Assembly (NCBI GenBank): GCA_022705425.1
Contig: JAKJEM010000017.1
Coordinates: 1 to 60,904, forward strand
Direction of reading: 5' to 3'
Length of the DNA: 60,904 nt
From: Planctomycetota bacterium
GTDB lineage: Bacteria; Planctomycetota; Brocadiia; CAIUPP01
Part shown: in pieces, positions 17,547 to 29,500 of the stretch
Layout of the letters: each line of letters starts with the position of its first letter
Numbering within the stretch: position 1 is the stretch's first letter
Program-made: the position numbers and the translations under genes
Notes under the pieces: generated by a model
The model's input: only the letters and a program-made list of their open reading frames with translations
What the model was told of the DNA's origin: nothing
Database searches by the model: none

Positions 17547-20500
17547 ATGAAAGCGCACGCCATGAGAAGCGCCGGGTCGTCGCGAGTTCTTCTTCTCGCC
17601 CTTGTCGCGGGGCTGGCCCTTGCGCACAGCGCAATGGCCTTCAACGTCACGGTGAACTTCCAGCGCATGAACGCACCGGCGACGACGAACTTCGCTGGGA
17701 TGGGTACGGTCACGGTGCAGGGATATGCTCCCATTCCAAATGGCCCCGTGACCTTCGACGTTGGCACCAATCCTTTCTCAGTACAGGCCGTTGCCGGTGC
17801 AGGCTGGACCTTTGACCGTTTCCAAGTCGGCGCAACCGTCTATGCCAATGGAGCGACCATCCCGGCGCTGACGGCGGATGCCACCCTGGACGCCTATTTC
17901 TACAGTTCGATAAGCGTCTCCGGCACAACCACGTATCGAACCAACATTGCGCCGGGACAGCTTGATCCCACCGCCGGGTCGGTTGCGGTGACGCCGGGCG
18001 GCAGCTACAAGCCGGGCGCGCAGGTCACGATTACCGCCACCCCGACGCCCAACGCCCGCTTCGTCTTTAGCCATTTCATCATTACCGTCGGCGGCACCTC
18101 GACGCAGTACAACACAAACCCCCTGACGTACACAGTGGACACAAACATGACCTATCCAACGCGGCAGTTTGCCATCGCCGCGTACTTCACGCATACCCCC
18201 GTCATCCTGAACACGCGCGCCTACAACCTGACCGATGCCAACTACACGGGGCCGCCCAGCCCCGCCGCCACGGTGACGCCGTGGAACCCGCCGTCCGTCA
18301 ATCTTGCCAACGTCACTCCTGGAGCGGTCGTGCGAGTGACCGTGGACGTGAGCAAGGACTGGCGCTGGACGAGCAGGACGGCCACCTCGAACTCAGGCGC
18401 CGGCGCGGGCTTCTTTACGCCGACCGTCGCCTTTGTGTCGCAGACCCCGACCAACGGATCGCCCAACATCGTGCAGATCGTTTATGATGTGACCGTCCTC
18501 GACGACATGACCTTCCGGGCCGAGTTGGTCCGCGCCTCCAGTCTTGTCTGGATTCCGCACTGGCGCACCGGCCTCACGGCCATGACGCAGCGCATCAATG
18601 AGAACATCCTCTGCAACGTCGTCACCCCGGTCTTCTCCCAAACGCGCTATTCGTCCCCCTTCGAGCCCCGCGGCGTCTGCGCACAGTTGCAGTACTCCGA
18701 CGGCACCGGCGTTTCCAACCCCAGCACCGACGTCGTCATTGACCTCAGCCGTCCCTCCACGGCCAACGATGGCACCGGCCCCGGCGCGCCGGGCGCCTAC
18801 CTGAGCGGCACCGTTGCGAAACCCCCCACCAGCGTCGCCATGCCCAGCGGACCCGGCGGGACGGCCTACCTGGGCGGCGTCGAGTTCGACGACCTCAAGC
18901 TTGACCGCGTCGGCGACAGATTCAGGCTCCTGACGCGCTACGATTTCAGCTACACCTCGGAAGATGGCACTGCAACCTCCCGCAATCTTATCGTCATCCC
19001 CACCGACACCGACCCCTTCGACATCGTCGCCGACGGCGGCTACGTCATGGCCACCGGCTACAACTACTTCGGCCAGTTGGGGCGCGTCGGCCAGACCGGC
19101 GTCACGGGCACGCCCGGTTACAGCCCCATCGTCGTCTCCAACCCCGTCAGCGACCACCGCGGCTCCACCGCCTTCCAACTGGACTATGCCGGCGATGCCG
19201 GACGTTCCCGGTATTGGCCTCACTTTGCCTGGGGCGGTCCGGGTTACGGCAACAACGGCTGGCCGCAGTGGGTCGGCCTGATGGCAGCCCCGGACCAAAG
19301 CTGGTGGGCGCGTACCTGGTACTACTCCTGGCCGTATTTCACCCAGGGTTCCGACCACTACGAGTTCAGCGCCATTGACGCGCATACTATCAGCGCAACC
19401 CAGGAGCAATGGCAGGACTTCATGTTCCAAGCCGTCGCCGCCGGGCAGTTCCACTCCATGGGGCTGCGCTCCGACGGGATGCTGATGACCTGGGGGATGA
19501 ACGACAAAGGGCAGTTGGGCACGAACACCACGGACATTTACGGAATTGACCAGCCGACCCTCGTCACCAAGAACGACCTCAACTCGGCGCTCTGGTTCAG
19601 TAACTCTGCCGGGCGCGTCGTCGGCATCTCCGCCGGCCTCTCGCACTCCGTCGCCCTCCGCGACGACGGCACCGTCTGGGCCACCGGCGACAACACCTAC
19701 GGCCAGCTCGGCGACGGCACGACGAACAAATCCTCCGTCTTCCTCCAGGTCGTGGACCCGAACGATCCCACCGGCTTCCTCACCAACATCGTCGCCATCT
19801 CCGCCGGCGACTACCACACCCTGGCCCTCAAGAAGGACGGCTCCGTCTGGGGATGGGGCTACAACGGCGACGGCGAACTCGGCGACGGCAGCACCACGAA
19901 CCGCCTCACCCCCGTGCAGTGCTACGGCGACGGCTTCGGACGCCTTGACCTGACCGATCGCGCCCACGCCTTCCCCGTGAACGCCGTCGCCCACATTCTC
20001 CACGGCGGCGTGGACTACTACGGCGTCGGCTATGCCTCAGGCAACGACAGCCAGCAGGCGTACATCTACGCCTACGACGCCGCCGGAACGCGCTATTCCA
20101 CGCTCCTGCAGGACGGAAGCCATTTTCATACCAGCAACGTTAATGCAGTCGTCTTCGTGCAGTTCAACAACGCGCTCTATGCCGTGACCGCCGGCTCCGA
20201 CGGCCTCGTCAAGCTCTGGGAAATCACCCTCGGCGGCGTTCCCACCACCCTGACCGGCACGTGGAAAGCCGACCTCCTCGACGGCGGACGGTCCCCCGCC
20301 GCCGTTCGCGGTATCGTCGCCTACTCCGCCGGTCCCGCCGCAGCGGACATCCTCATCGCCGCCGCCTCCGTGGACCACGTCGTGCAGGTCTGGAAGACCG
20401 ACGGCACGCAGGCCGGCAGCGTCATCCAGAAGACCCTTGTGGACCCGGCTGACGCCGACGCCAAGGCCCACAGCCGCTCGGCCAATGCCGTGCGCTTCAA

Positions 20501-23500
20501 CACCGCCTCCGTGACCTTCGGCGGCACGCCCTACGCCGCCGGCGCGCTCGTCTTCTCCGCCTCCTCCGACAAGACCGTGAAGATGTGGGACTGGGCCACC
20601 GGCGTCAACGGTACGCTTTTGGCCACCCTCAACGGCCACACCGACAGTGTCATGGCGCTCGACTTCGCCGTGGACCCCACCAGCGGCAACGCCCCGCGCC
20701 TGGTCTCCGCCGGCGTGGACCAGGCCGCCCTCCTCTGGAACCCCGCCGCCCCCGGCGCGCCCCTGCGCACCTTCCAAAGCTTCAACGGCGGTTACGTGGA
20801 CGGGCACAAGGAGACGATCACCTCCCTCGCCCTCGGCGTGGATGATCCCTCCGCTCCCACGCAGTTCCTGCTCGTCACCGCCTCCAAGGACATGACCGTC
20901 AAGCGATGGGATGTCGCGACCGGTCAACTGGCCGCGTCCCTGCTCGACACCCTCTGGCCGGCTCGCACCGATTCGACCATCGAACGCCACACCGACTGGG
21001 TGAACGCCGTCTGTCTCAAGAACGGCAACGCCAACTGGATCATGAGCGGTTCGCAGGACACCATGACCTTCGTCGGTTCCACCCCGTCCGTCGTCGCCAT
21101 CGAGGCCGGCGGCTTCCATAACCTTGCCCTGACCGCCGATGGCCAGGTCTGGGCCTGGGGTCTCAACACCGACCGGCAGATCGGCGACGGCAGCACCTCG
21201 CGCTACGCCGACCGGCCCACGCGCGTGAAGGGGCCCGATGGCGTCGGCTATCTCACCCGCATGAAGATGGTCTCCGCCAGCGACGCGCACTCCCTGGCCG
21301 CCGACTTCGACGCCGGCACCGTATGGGCCTGGGGCAAGAACAACTTCGGCCAGTGCTACGGCGTCAGCGCCGGCCAGCCCAACGCCGCGCTCACCCCTCA
21401 ACCCTACCCCGTTTACGTTATTCAGAAGGGCACCGTCAACCCCCTCGTGGACATCCAGACCGTCTCCGCCGGCTGGGGCTTCTCCCTCGCCCGCGACAAC
21501 GTCACCGGCAAGCTCTGGGGCTGGGGCCACAACCACCACGGCCAGTTGGGGAACGACCGCGGCCTCTTCAGCGGCGGCTGGACGAACGATCCGCAGTACT
21601 ACGATGAGACTACCGGCGCGATTGCCGTAACCACCTACTCGCATCCCAGCACCCTCAATCCCACCCGCGCCGCGCGTAGCGTCAAGTGGGAGCAGTACGA
21701 CTTCAACGACCCCTTCGGCGATCACTGGAACAACGTCGAGAACAGCGCCACCGTCGTTCAGCAGTGGGTCCCCGACCTGCCGAACCAGAGCGTGGCCGCC
21801 GGCTACTGGCATTCACTCGGTATCGTCAACACCAGCCGCTACCGCACCAAGCTCTACTGGAGCGTGGACCCGCCGGGCGCGGGAACGGTCATCGAGAACC
21901 TCACGCCGCTCGGGAGCAGCACCGGCACGACCAGCCTCCCGCAGACCGGCGTCCCTCAGCAGACGGAATGGATCAACACCAGCGCCGACAGCGGACGCAT
22001 CGTCATGGACAAGGGCACACGCGTCCGCGTCAAGGCCGTCGCACGCCCCGGCTACCGCTTCGACCACTGGAGCCAGTACTTCGTCGGCATCAACGACACC
22101 CAGGCCCACACCGGCGACCAGTTCGATCACACCGTAACGGCCCACTTCACCGTCTTCCGCCAGCAGATCGAACTCCGCATCAACGTCTCCCCCGCCGGGT
22201 CGGGCACGACCACCGGCGCCGGAACGTATAATGAAGGGGACGAGGCCGTTATCCAGGCCAACGCGAACGCCGGGTACGCCTTCAACGGCTGGACCAGCAG
22301 CGACGTCACCGACGTGGACGGCAGCATGGTCAACCCCGAGACCGTCCGCATGTCCGGCATCCGCAGGACCATTGTCTATGTCACCGCCAACTTCAAGGTC
22401 CGCCAGCACACCCTCACTGCGCGCATCGCCACCGATGGTATCCTCGACGACACGACCGGCGGCTCGGTCAACCTCAACCCCGCCGGTGGCCTCTACAACT
22501 ACGGTGTCAAGGTGGACGCCACGGCTCTGCCTAACACCAGCTTCCGCTTCGTCAACTGGACCGGCGACCTCGGCGGTTCCACCAATCCGGGCAGTGTCAC
22601 AATGGATCGTGACAAGTCCATCACGGCCAACTTTATCCGCCAGTATCTCATCACCACTCCGATCTCTCCCGCAGGAGCCGGCGCCGTAACCAACAACTCG
22701 CCCTACGCGCCCTGGGTGGACAAGGGCTCCGGTTGCACCCTCACAGCCTCCGGCAATGCCCCCTGGCGCTTCGACAAGTGGACCGGCGCCGATGTCCCCG
22801 CCGGGAAGGAAAAGAACAACCCCCTCGTCTTTGCGGCGGGTTCCATTACCAAGGACCTGAACCTCCAGGCCAACTTCGTCCGCGACAACAACCTCACGAT
22901 CTCACCGAACATCGCGGGTTCGGCCACATGGACGCAGGTGCCCATGAAGGGCTCCTACGTCACCGGCGAAAGCGTCGAGGTCACGCTGACCCCCGCCTAC
23001 GGCTTCCGCTTCCTCACCTGGACCGGCGGGTACACCAGCACCTCTCCCAAGATCACCGTCGTGATGAACGGGGACGTTTCGCTGACCGCCGTCATGGCCC
23101 CCATGTCCACCTACGCCGGCCAGGTACTCTCCTGGGGTTACAACCTCTACGGCGCGCTGGGGAACAACGACCCGACTCACGCCAACCAGCGCGAGCCGGT
23201 CTTTGTGGATAACACCCTGGCCCACCACGTCAAGCGGCTTGGCGCCGGGGCGTATCACTCCCTCGCCGTCAAGGCCGACGGTTCCGTCATTGCGTGGGGT
23301 GCCAACGGCAAGGGCCAGGTCGGCGACAACTCCACCACCGACCGCGACGTGCCCGTGCCCGTTAACGGCCAGCTCAACTGGCCGACAAACCGCGTCCGCG
23401 CCGTGGCCGGCGGCGACTACCACAGCCTCGCCTTGCGCGACGACGGCTTCGTCTTCGCCTGGGGCCAGGGCCTCTACGGCCAGCTCGGCAACAACTCCAC

Positions 23501-26500
23501 CCTCGACCGCACCGCGCCCGGCTCCGTGCCGGGCCTTAACAGTATCGTCGCGATTGCCGCCGGGGCCTATCACACCCTCGCCCTCCGTTCCGATGGCACC
23601 GTGTGGGCCTGCGGCCTCAACAACCGTGGCCAACTCGGCGACGGCACTGTCGTCAACCGCATGCAGGTCACCCCCGTCGTGGACCCGATGGACCCGACGA
23701 TGACCGGACTGCTCCAGAACGTCGTGGCGATCGCCGCCGGCGACAACCACAGCGTGGCGCTCAAGGGCGACGGCACCGTCTGGGCCTGGGGCGCGAACAA
23801 CTGGGGTCAACTCGGCGACGGGACAACGACCGACAGCGTCTTCCCGGTGCAGGTGCTCTCCGGCGGCGCGCCGCTCCTCAACGTCAAGCGCATCGCCTGC
23901 GGCTCCTTCCACACCCTGGCCCTGGTCGAGACGGGCGTTGTCACCGTAAACGGCAAGGATTACAGCGTCGGTACGGTCAAGGCTTGGGGCTGGAACCTCT
24001 TCGGCCAGCTCGGCTACAACAACGCCGCCGACCACAGCCCCGTCCCGGTGGATGTCGTGACGGCCGGCGGGGCGCTGGACAACATCGTCATTGACGCGAA
24101 CAACGACACGACGCTGGGCGGCGGCTACGCCTACTCGATGGCGCTGCGCCTGCACGTCAACAACGCCGTCAACCCGCCGGTTGTCACCCAGATTCCCTGG
24201 ACCTGGGGACGCAACCTTGTGGGCGAACTCGGCAACGGCGGGCAGGCCGATTCTCGCCTGGCCGTCCAGGTCAGCAACGCCAACGACATCCGCAGCATCG
24301 CCGCCGGACGCTATCACGGTCTGGCGATGGTCAACCCCGTGCCGCACAAGATCACAGGCGCCATGACGCCCGTCGCCGGCGGGCTGAGCATCGTCGCCTC
24401 CGGCCTCGATGGCAAGGGCCACACCGTGGCGCCCGTCGCCGTCGGCAAGGAGCCGGACTTCGACGAACTCGAATACGTCAAGGTCGTCGCCACGCCGCAG
24501 CCCGGCTATCGTTTCGATATCTGGACCGGCGACCTGACGAGCCAGACGGACACGGACTACCTGACCCTGGACGCCGACAAGTCCGTGACGGCGAACTTCA
24601 TCCTCGACCCGCTTCTCTATCGCCTCACGATTCTCAAGAACGGCAGCGGCACGGCAACGGCCGGACCGCCCGACCCCGACCTTGCCCCCGACATGTACAA
24701 GGCCGGAACGGTCGTCACCCTGACCGCCGTAGCCGATCCGGGCTTCACCTTCAGCGGTTGGACGGGCGACGTTGTCAGCCTGTCGCCGGTCGTCACGATT
24801 ACGATGAGCGTTCACCGCACGGTGACCGCCAACTTCAGTCCGACGGCCAGCTTCCGCACGATCACCACCCAGTCCACGCCGGTGGCCGGCGGAACGGTGA
24901 CGGGGGGCGGCGACTACCCGCTCAACGGTACGACCACGCTGACCGCCACCGCCAACCCCGGCTATCGCTTCTATTACTGGGAGGTGGACGGACTGGCCGA
25001 CATCAGCGACAACGCCAACCCGCGCACCGTCCTCGTGGACAACAACCACACCTTCACCGCGCACTTCGTCCTTTCCTCCGGGAACCCCGGCACCCTGTTC
25101 GGGTGGGGGAGCAATGCCTACGGCCAGGTCGGCGACGGTTCCAACCCCGTCACCGTTCCCTTCCGACTCCAGCCCTCCGCAATTGCTCCGCCGCCGACCG
25201 ACGTCGCCCAGCTTTCCGCCGGGCAGTACCATGTCCTGGCCCTGCGCAGCGACGGCGTCGTCTATGCCTGGGGCGATAATGCCAACGGGCAGCTCGGACG
25301 CGACTGGACGGCTACGCCCTTCTCGAACGTTCCGGTCCAGGTGACCTTCCCCGGCCTGCCGGTCAACCGCCGCATCGCCCGCGTGGCCGCCGGCGGGCAG
25401 TTCTCGGTGGCCGTGGACACCGCCGGGAATGTCTGGACCTGGGGTGATAACACCTACGGGCAACTCGGCGACAACAGCCAGGTCACGCGCTTCACGCCCG
25501 TGCAGATTCCCGGAATCTCCGGCGTTGAGGACATTGCCGCCGGCGAGAATCACGTCCTGGCTCTCCTGAGCGACGATACCGTGTGGGCCTGGGGCTACAA
25601 CCTGCGCGGCCAGCTCGGCGTCGGCGATGCAAACGACCGCTGGATTCCGACGCAGGTCGTGGACCTCACCGATCCCACCGGCTTCCTGACCGGCGTCTCC
25701 GACCTTTCCGCCGGCGCCATGCACTCCCTGGCCCTCAAGGATGACGGCTCGCTGATGGCCTGGGGCTTCAACGGCGACGGCCAGCTCGGCAACAACACCA
25801 TTGACGACAGCGCCGAGCCGGTGCTCGTGCTCGGCGGGCTGCCGCGGGTCACCGAGATTGCCTCCGGCGCCTATCACAACCTCGCCGTGGACGCCAACGG
25901 CAACGTCTGGAGCTGGGGTTACAACGCCACCGGCCAGCTCGGTTACGGCAACAACCAGTCCACCGACGCCGGCGTTCCCGCGAAGGTCAAGGACTCCACC
26001 GACCCCTCGGGCTTCCTCACCGGCATCGTCAGCGTCAGCGGCGGCTACGCCCACTCCGCCGCCATCCGGTCGGACTCCGGCATTCGCGCCTGGGGCGACA
26101 ACACCTGGGGCCAACTCGGGAACGGCGACGTCCAGCGTCTGCCCCGCACCCTCCCCGTCCAGGTCATGCAGGCCCCCGGCGTTCCGCTGACGGACATCGG
26201 CGGCGTTGCCGCCGGCTGGACGCACACCATCGCCGAGATCAACCCCGTTTACTTCCGCCTCATTACGCATGACGACACCGCCGACCGCGGCCACGTCACC
26301 GGCGCCGGGACCTACGTTCGCGGCGCCATCGTGGACCTCGATGCCATTGAGTACGCCGGCGGCCAGTTCCAGCGGTGGGAGGCCGTCCCGGCCCTGCCCG
26401 GCAGCCCGAATCTCACGGCACCGCGGCTGACGGTCACCATGGACCAGGACTATGACGTGACCGGGCACTTCATCCGCAACGTCGCGAACTCGTACAAGTT

Positions 26501-29500
26501 GCGGGTGAATCTCTCGCCGGCCATTTCGCCCACCAACGTCGTGAAGGTGGATCCCGCCGCCACGCCGGGCGTGGATGCGCAGGGGCCGTACTACCTCTAC
26601 ACCTTCTCCCCGGCCACGGTGACGATTGACGATGCGGCGGCGCGCGCGCTCGGGTACACCTTCAATCGTTGGCAGGGTCCCATCACGCCGACGGCCGATC
26701 CCCTGACCTGCAAGGTCCTGCTTGAACCGCAGAAGACGCTGCCAGCGAACGACATCACCATTTCGGCCATCTTCGACCTGCTGTGCGACCTGAACGTTGC
26801 CTCCACACTGCCCGACGGCACACCCCTTCCGGGCACCGTGGTGGACAGCGCCGTTCATCCCGGAATCACGCCCTACTCCTTCCTGGCGCAGCGCGAAGGG
26901 ACGACGATTGACCTCCAGGTCAACGCTGCCTCCAAGCGCCGCACCGTCGCGGGCGCCACCTACGACTTCTTCTGGTGGGATGTCAACGGCGCCCTCTACT
27001 ACTCGGACAAGGTCACGTTCCCGATCAGCGCCCAGCCGACGAATGCCGTCGCGGTGTACAAGCGCCTCCGCAGCTTCTCCGTGCAGTCGCTCGGAGTGGC
27101 CGGCGTGGCGATCACCTCCGCCCCGGTCGGCTACGGCGGCAGTACGCCCTACCCGCCGCCGACGATCAACGTTTACGACGGCGACGCCTTCACCCTGACG
27201 GCCCCGGCCACGTGGCCCGCCGTCAATCCCACTCACAACTTCCAGCGGTGGCGTCTGAATGGCGTGGATCAGGCCGCGGGGCAGATGGTTCTGCCGGTCG
27301 GGCCGGTCAGCGGGGACGTTGCGGCGGTGGCCGTGTACGTGCCGCGCCGCGTCCTGACCGTTCAGAGCGCGCCCTTGGGTAACGTCGTCATCACGTCCAC
27401 TACCGGCCAGGGCGGCACCACCGACGCGACGACCCGCGAATACGCCGCCGTCGCCTCGGACCAGGCGCTTCTCGATCTCACCGCCCCGCCGAGTCTCCCC
27501 GGTCCCGGCGGCTCGACCTACGACTTCATCCGCTGGTACTGGAACGGCGTCGGCCAGACCGTGGGGGTGCAGACGCTGTTCAAGACGATCTCGAAGGACT
27601 CGACCGCGCAGGCGGTTTACGGTCTGCGTCGCGTGCTCACCGTCCAGTCCACCGGCGGCGGAGCGGCCATGCCCGGCGTCGCTATCACCTCCACCACCGG
27701 ACACGGCGGGGTCACGAACTACACCGTCAACACGATTGATCAGTACACCGTGGCCCTGACCGCGCCCCCGACATTCGTGGCGGCGGGGAACGTGGACTTC
27801 ACCTTCGACCAGTGGGTCGTCACCGGCGCCGTGCCGGTCGTCTCGCCCACCGGACGTACGGTCACCTTCGACATCGGCGCCGACGTGAGCGCCGTGGCGC
27901 AGTACGTCTATGTCCAGCGCACCCTCTCCGTGATCGCCACGAGCTCCGGCGTTCAGATTCCCGCGCCGATCGGAGGGCAGCCGGCCTCCGCCGGCGGGAC
28001 GACGAAGTACACCGTCCTTCTCAACGACGAGCAGAACGTCACCCTTACCGCACCGCTGGAGTTCACCGACGCGGCGACGCAGAAGACCTACTCCTTCCTC
28101 CGGTGGCGCCTTAACGGCGTGAGTCGCCCGGACGGCGTTCCGGACGTGAACTTCACCATGAGCGGCAGGAATGATGCCGAAGCGGTCTATACCGCGAAGC
28201 TTTGGAGCGTGGACGTCCAGTCCACTCCCATCAAGTCCGTGCCCATCAGCGGCGCTCCCTCGGGAACCACGGACTACATCGCCACCAAAGCCGACAGCAC
28301 CACCCTCACGTTGACGGCGCCGGCGACGCGCACGGTGTCCAGCGTGCTCTATGCCTTCCAGAAGTGGACCGTCGGCGGCGTGGATCAGCCCCAGGGCCAG
28401 ACCACGTACAGCACGACGATTCGCTCCAGCATCGCTGCTCTCGCCACGTATGCCGTGGTTCCTCACACCGTCGCCGTCAGGTCCGAAGGTCTCGCCGGCG
28501 TGCCGGTCCAGGTCACCGGCGGCGGAACGGTGAATACCCCTGCCGACGTGCCCGTGGATGACAATGCCGATCTTACCCTGACCGTTGTGAACACCTCCGG
28601 CACCGACCCGGCCGGTACCGACTTCGTCTTTGAGCGATGGGTCCTCAACGGCGCCAACCAGACCAAGGGGAAGACCGACCTGACGATCTCCAAGGTCAAG
28701 GTGGACACGCACGTCGCGGTCGCGAAATACGTCATCGTCCAGCGCGGCCTCAGCGTGGACTCGCAGCCCGCGCGCGGCGTCGTCGTCAAGGTGAACGGCG
28801 CGGATCAGACGACGCGCTACCCCTCCAGCGGCACCGTGAACGTCAACGATAACACCGCACTCACCCTTGTCGCCCCGCAGAACGTCAACGTCAGTAACGT
28901 GGACTACGTCTTCAACGTCTGGACGGTCAACGGGGTGGACCAGACCCCCGGCGTGCTGACCTACGACAACGGCGGCAAGCCGATCAAGACCGACATTGCG
29001 GCCGTCGCCAAGTACAACTACGTCCAGCGCGGTATCCAGATCCAATCCACCGGCAACGGCGCGGCCATGCCCGGCGTGGACATCGTCGTCTCCCGCGGCT
29101 GGAGTGGTACCGTCACCACCGATACCACCCTGAACGTGAACGACAACATCAACCTCACCTTCACCGCGCCCGCCACCAAGGTCAGCGGCGGTGTAACCTA
29201 CTACTTCAAGCGGTGGACGCTGGACGGGAACAACCAGCCCTTCGGCCAGCGCGCGTTGGCCCTCGACAACATCAAGACGGGTCACACCGCCGTGGCCGTT
29301 TATGGTGACGACAACGGCGCGCCCGTGGCGACGCTGGAACAGCCCAGGACCGCCCTCCAAGTCGCCCGCGACACGATCCTCCAAGTCCTCGTCACCGACG
29401 CCAAGTCCGGCGTGGACTTTGCCACGGTGGTCATCACGGCCAATGGTTCGGTCATCTACAACGGCGCCGCCGAGACGTCGCTGGGCGTATATGACAGCAC

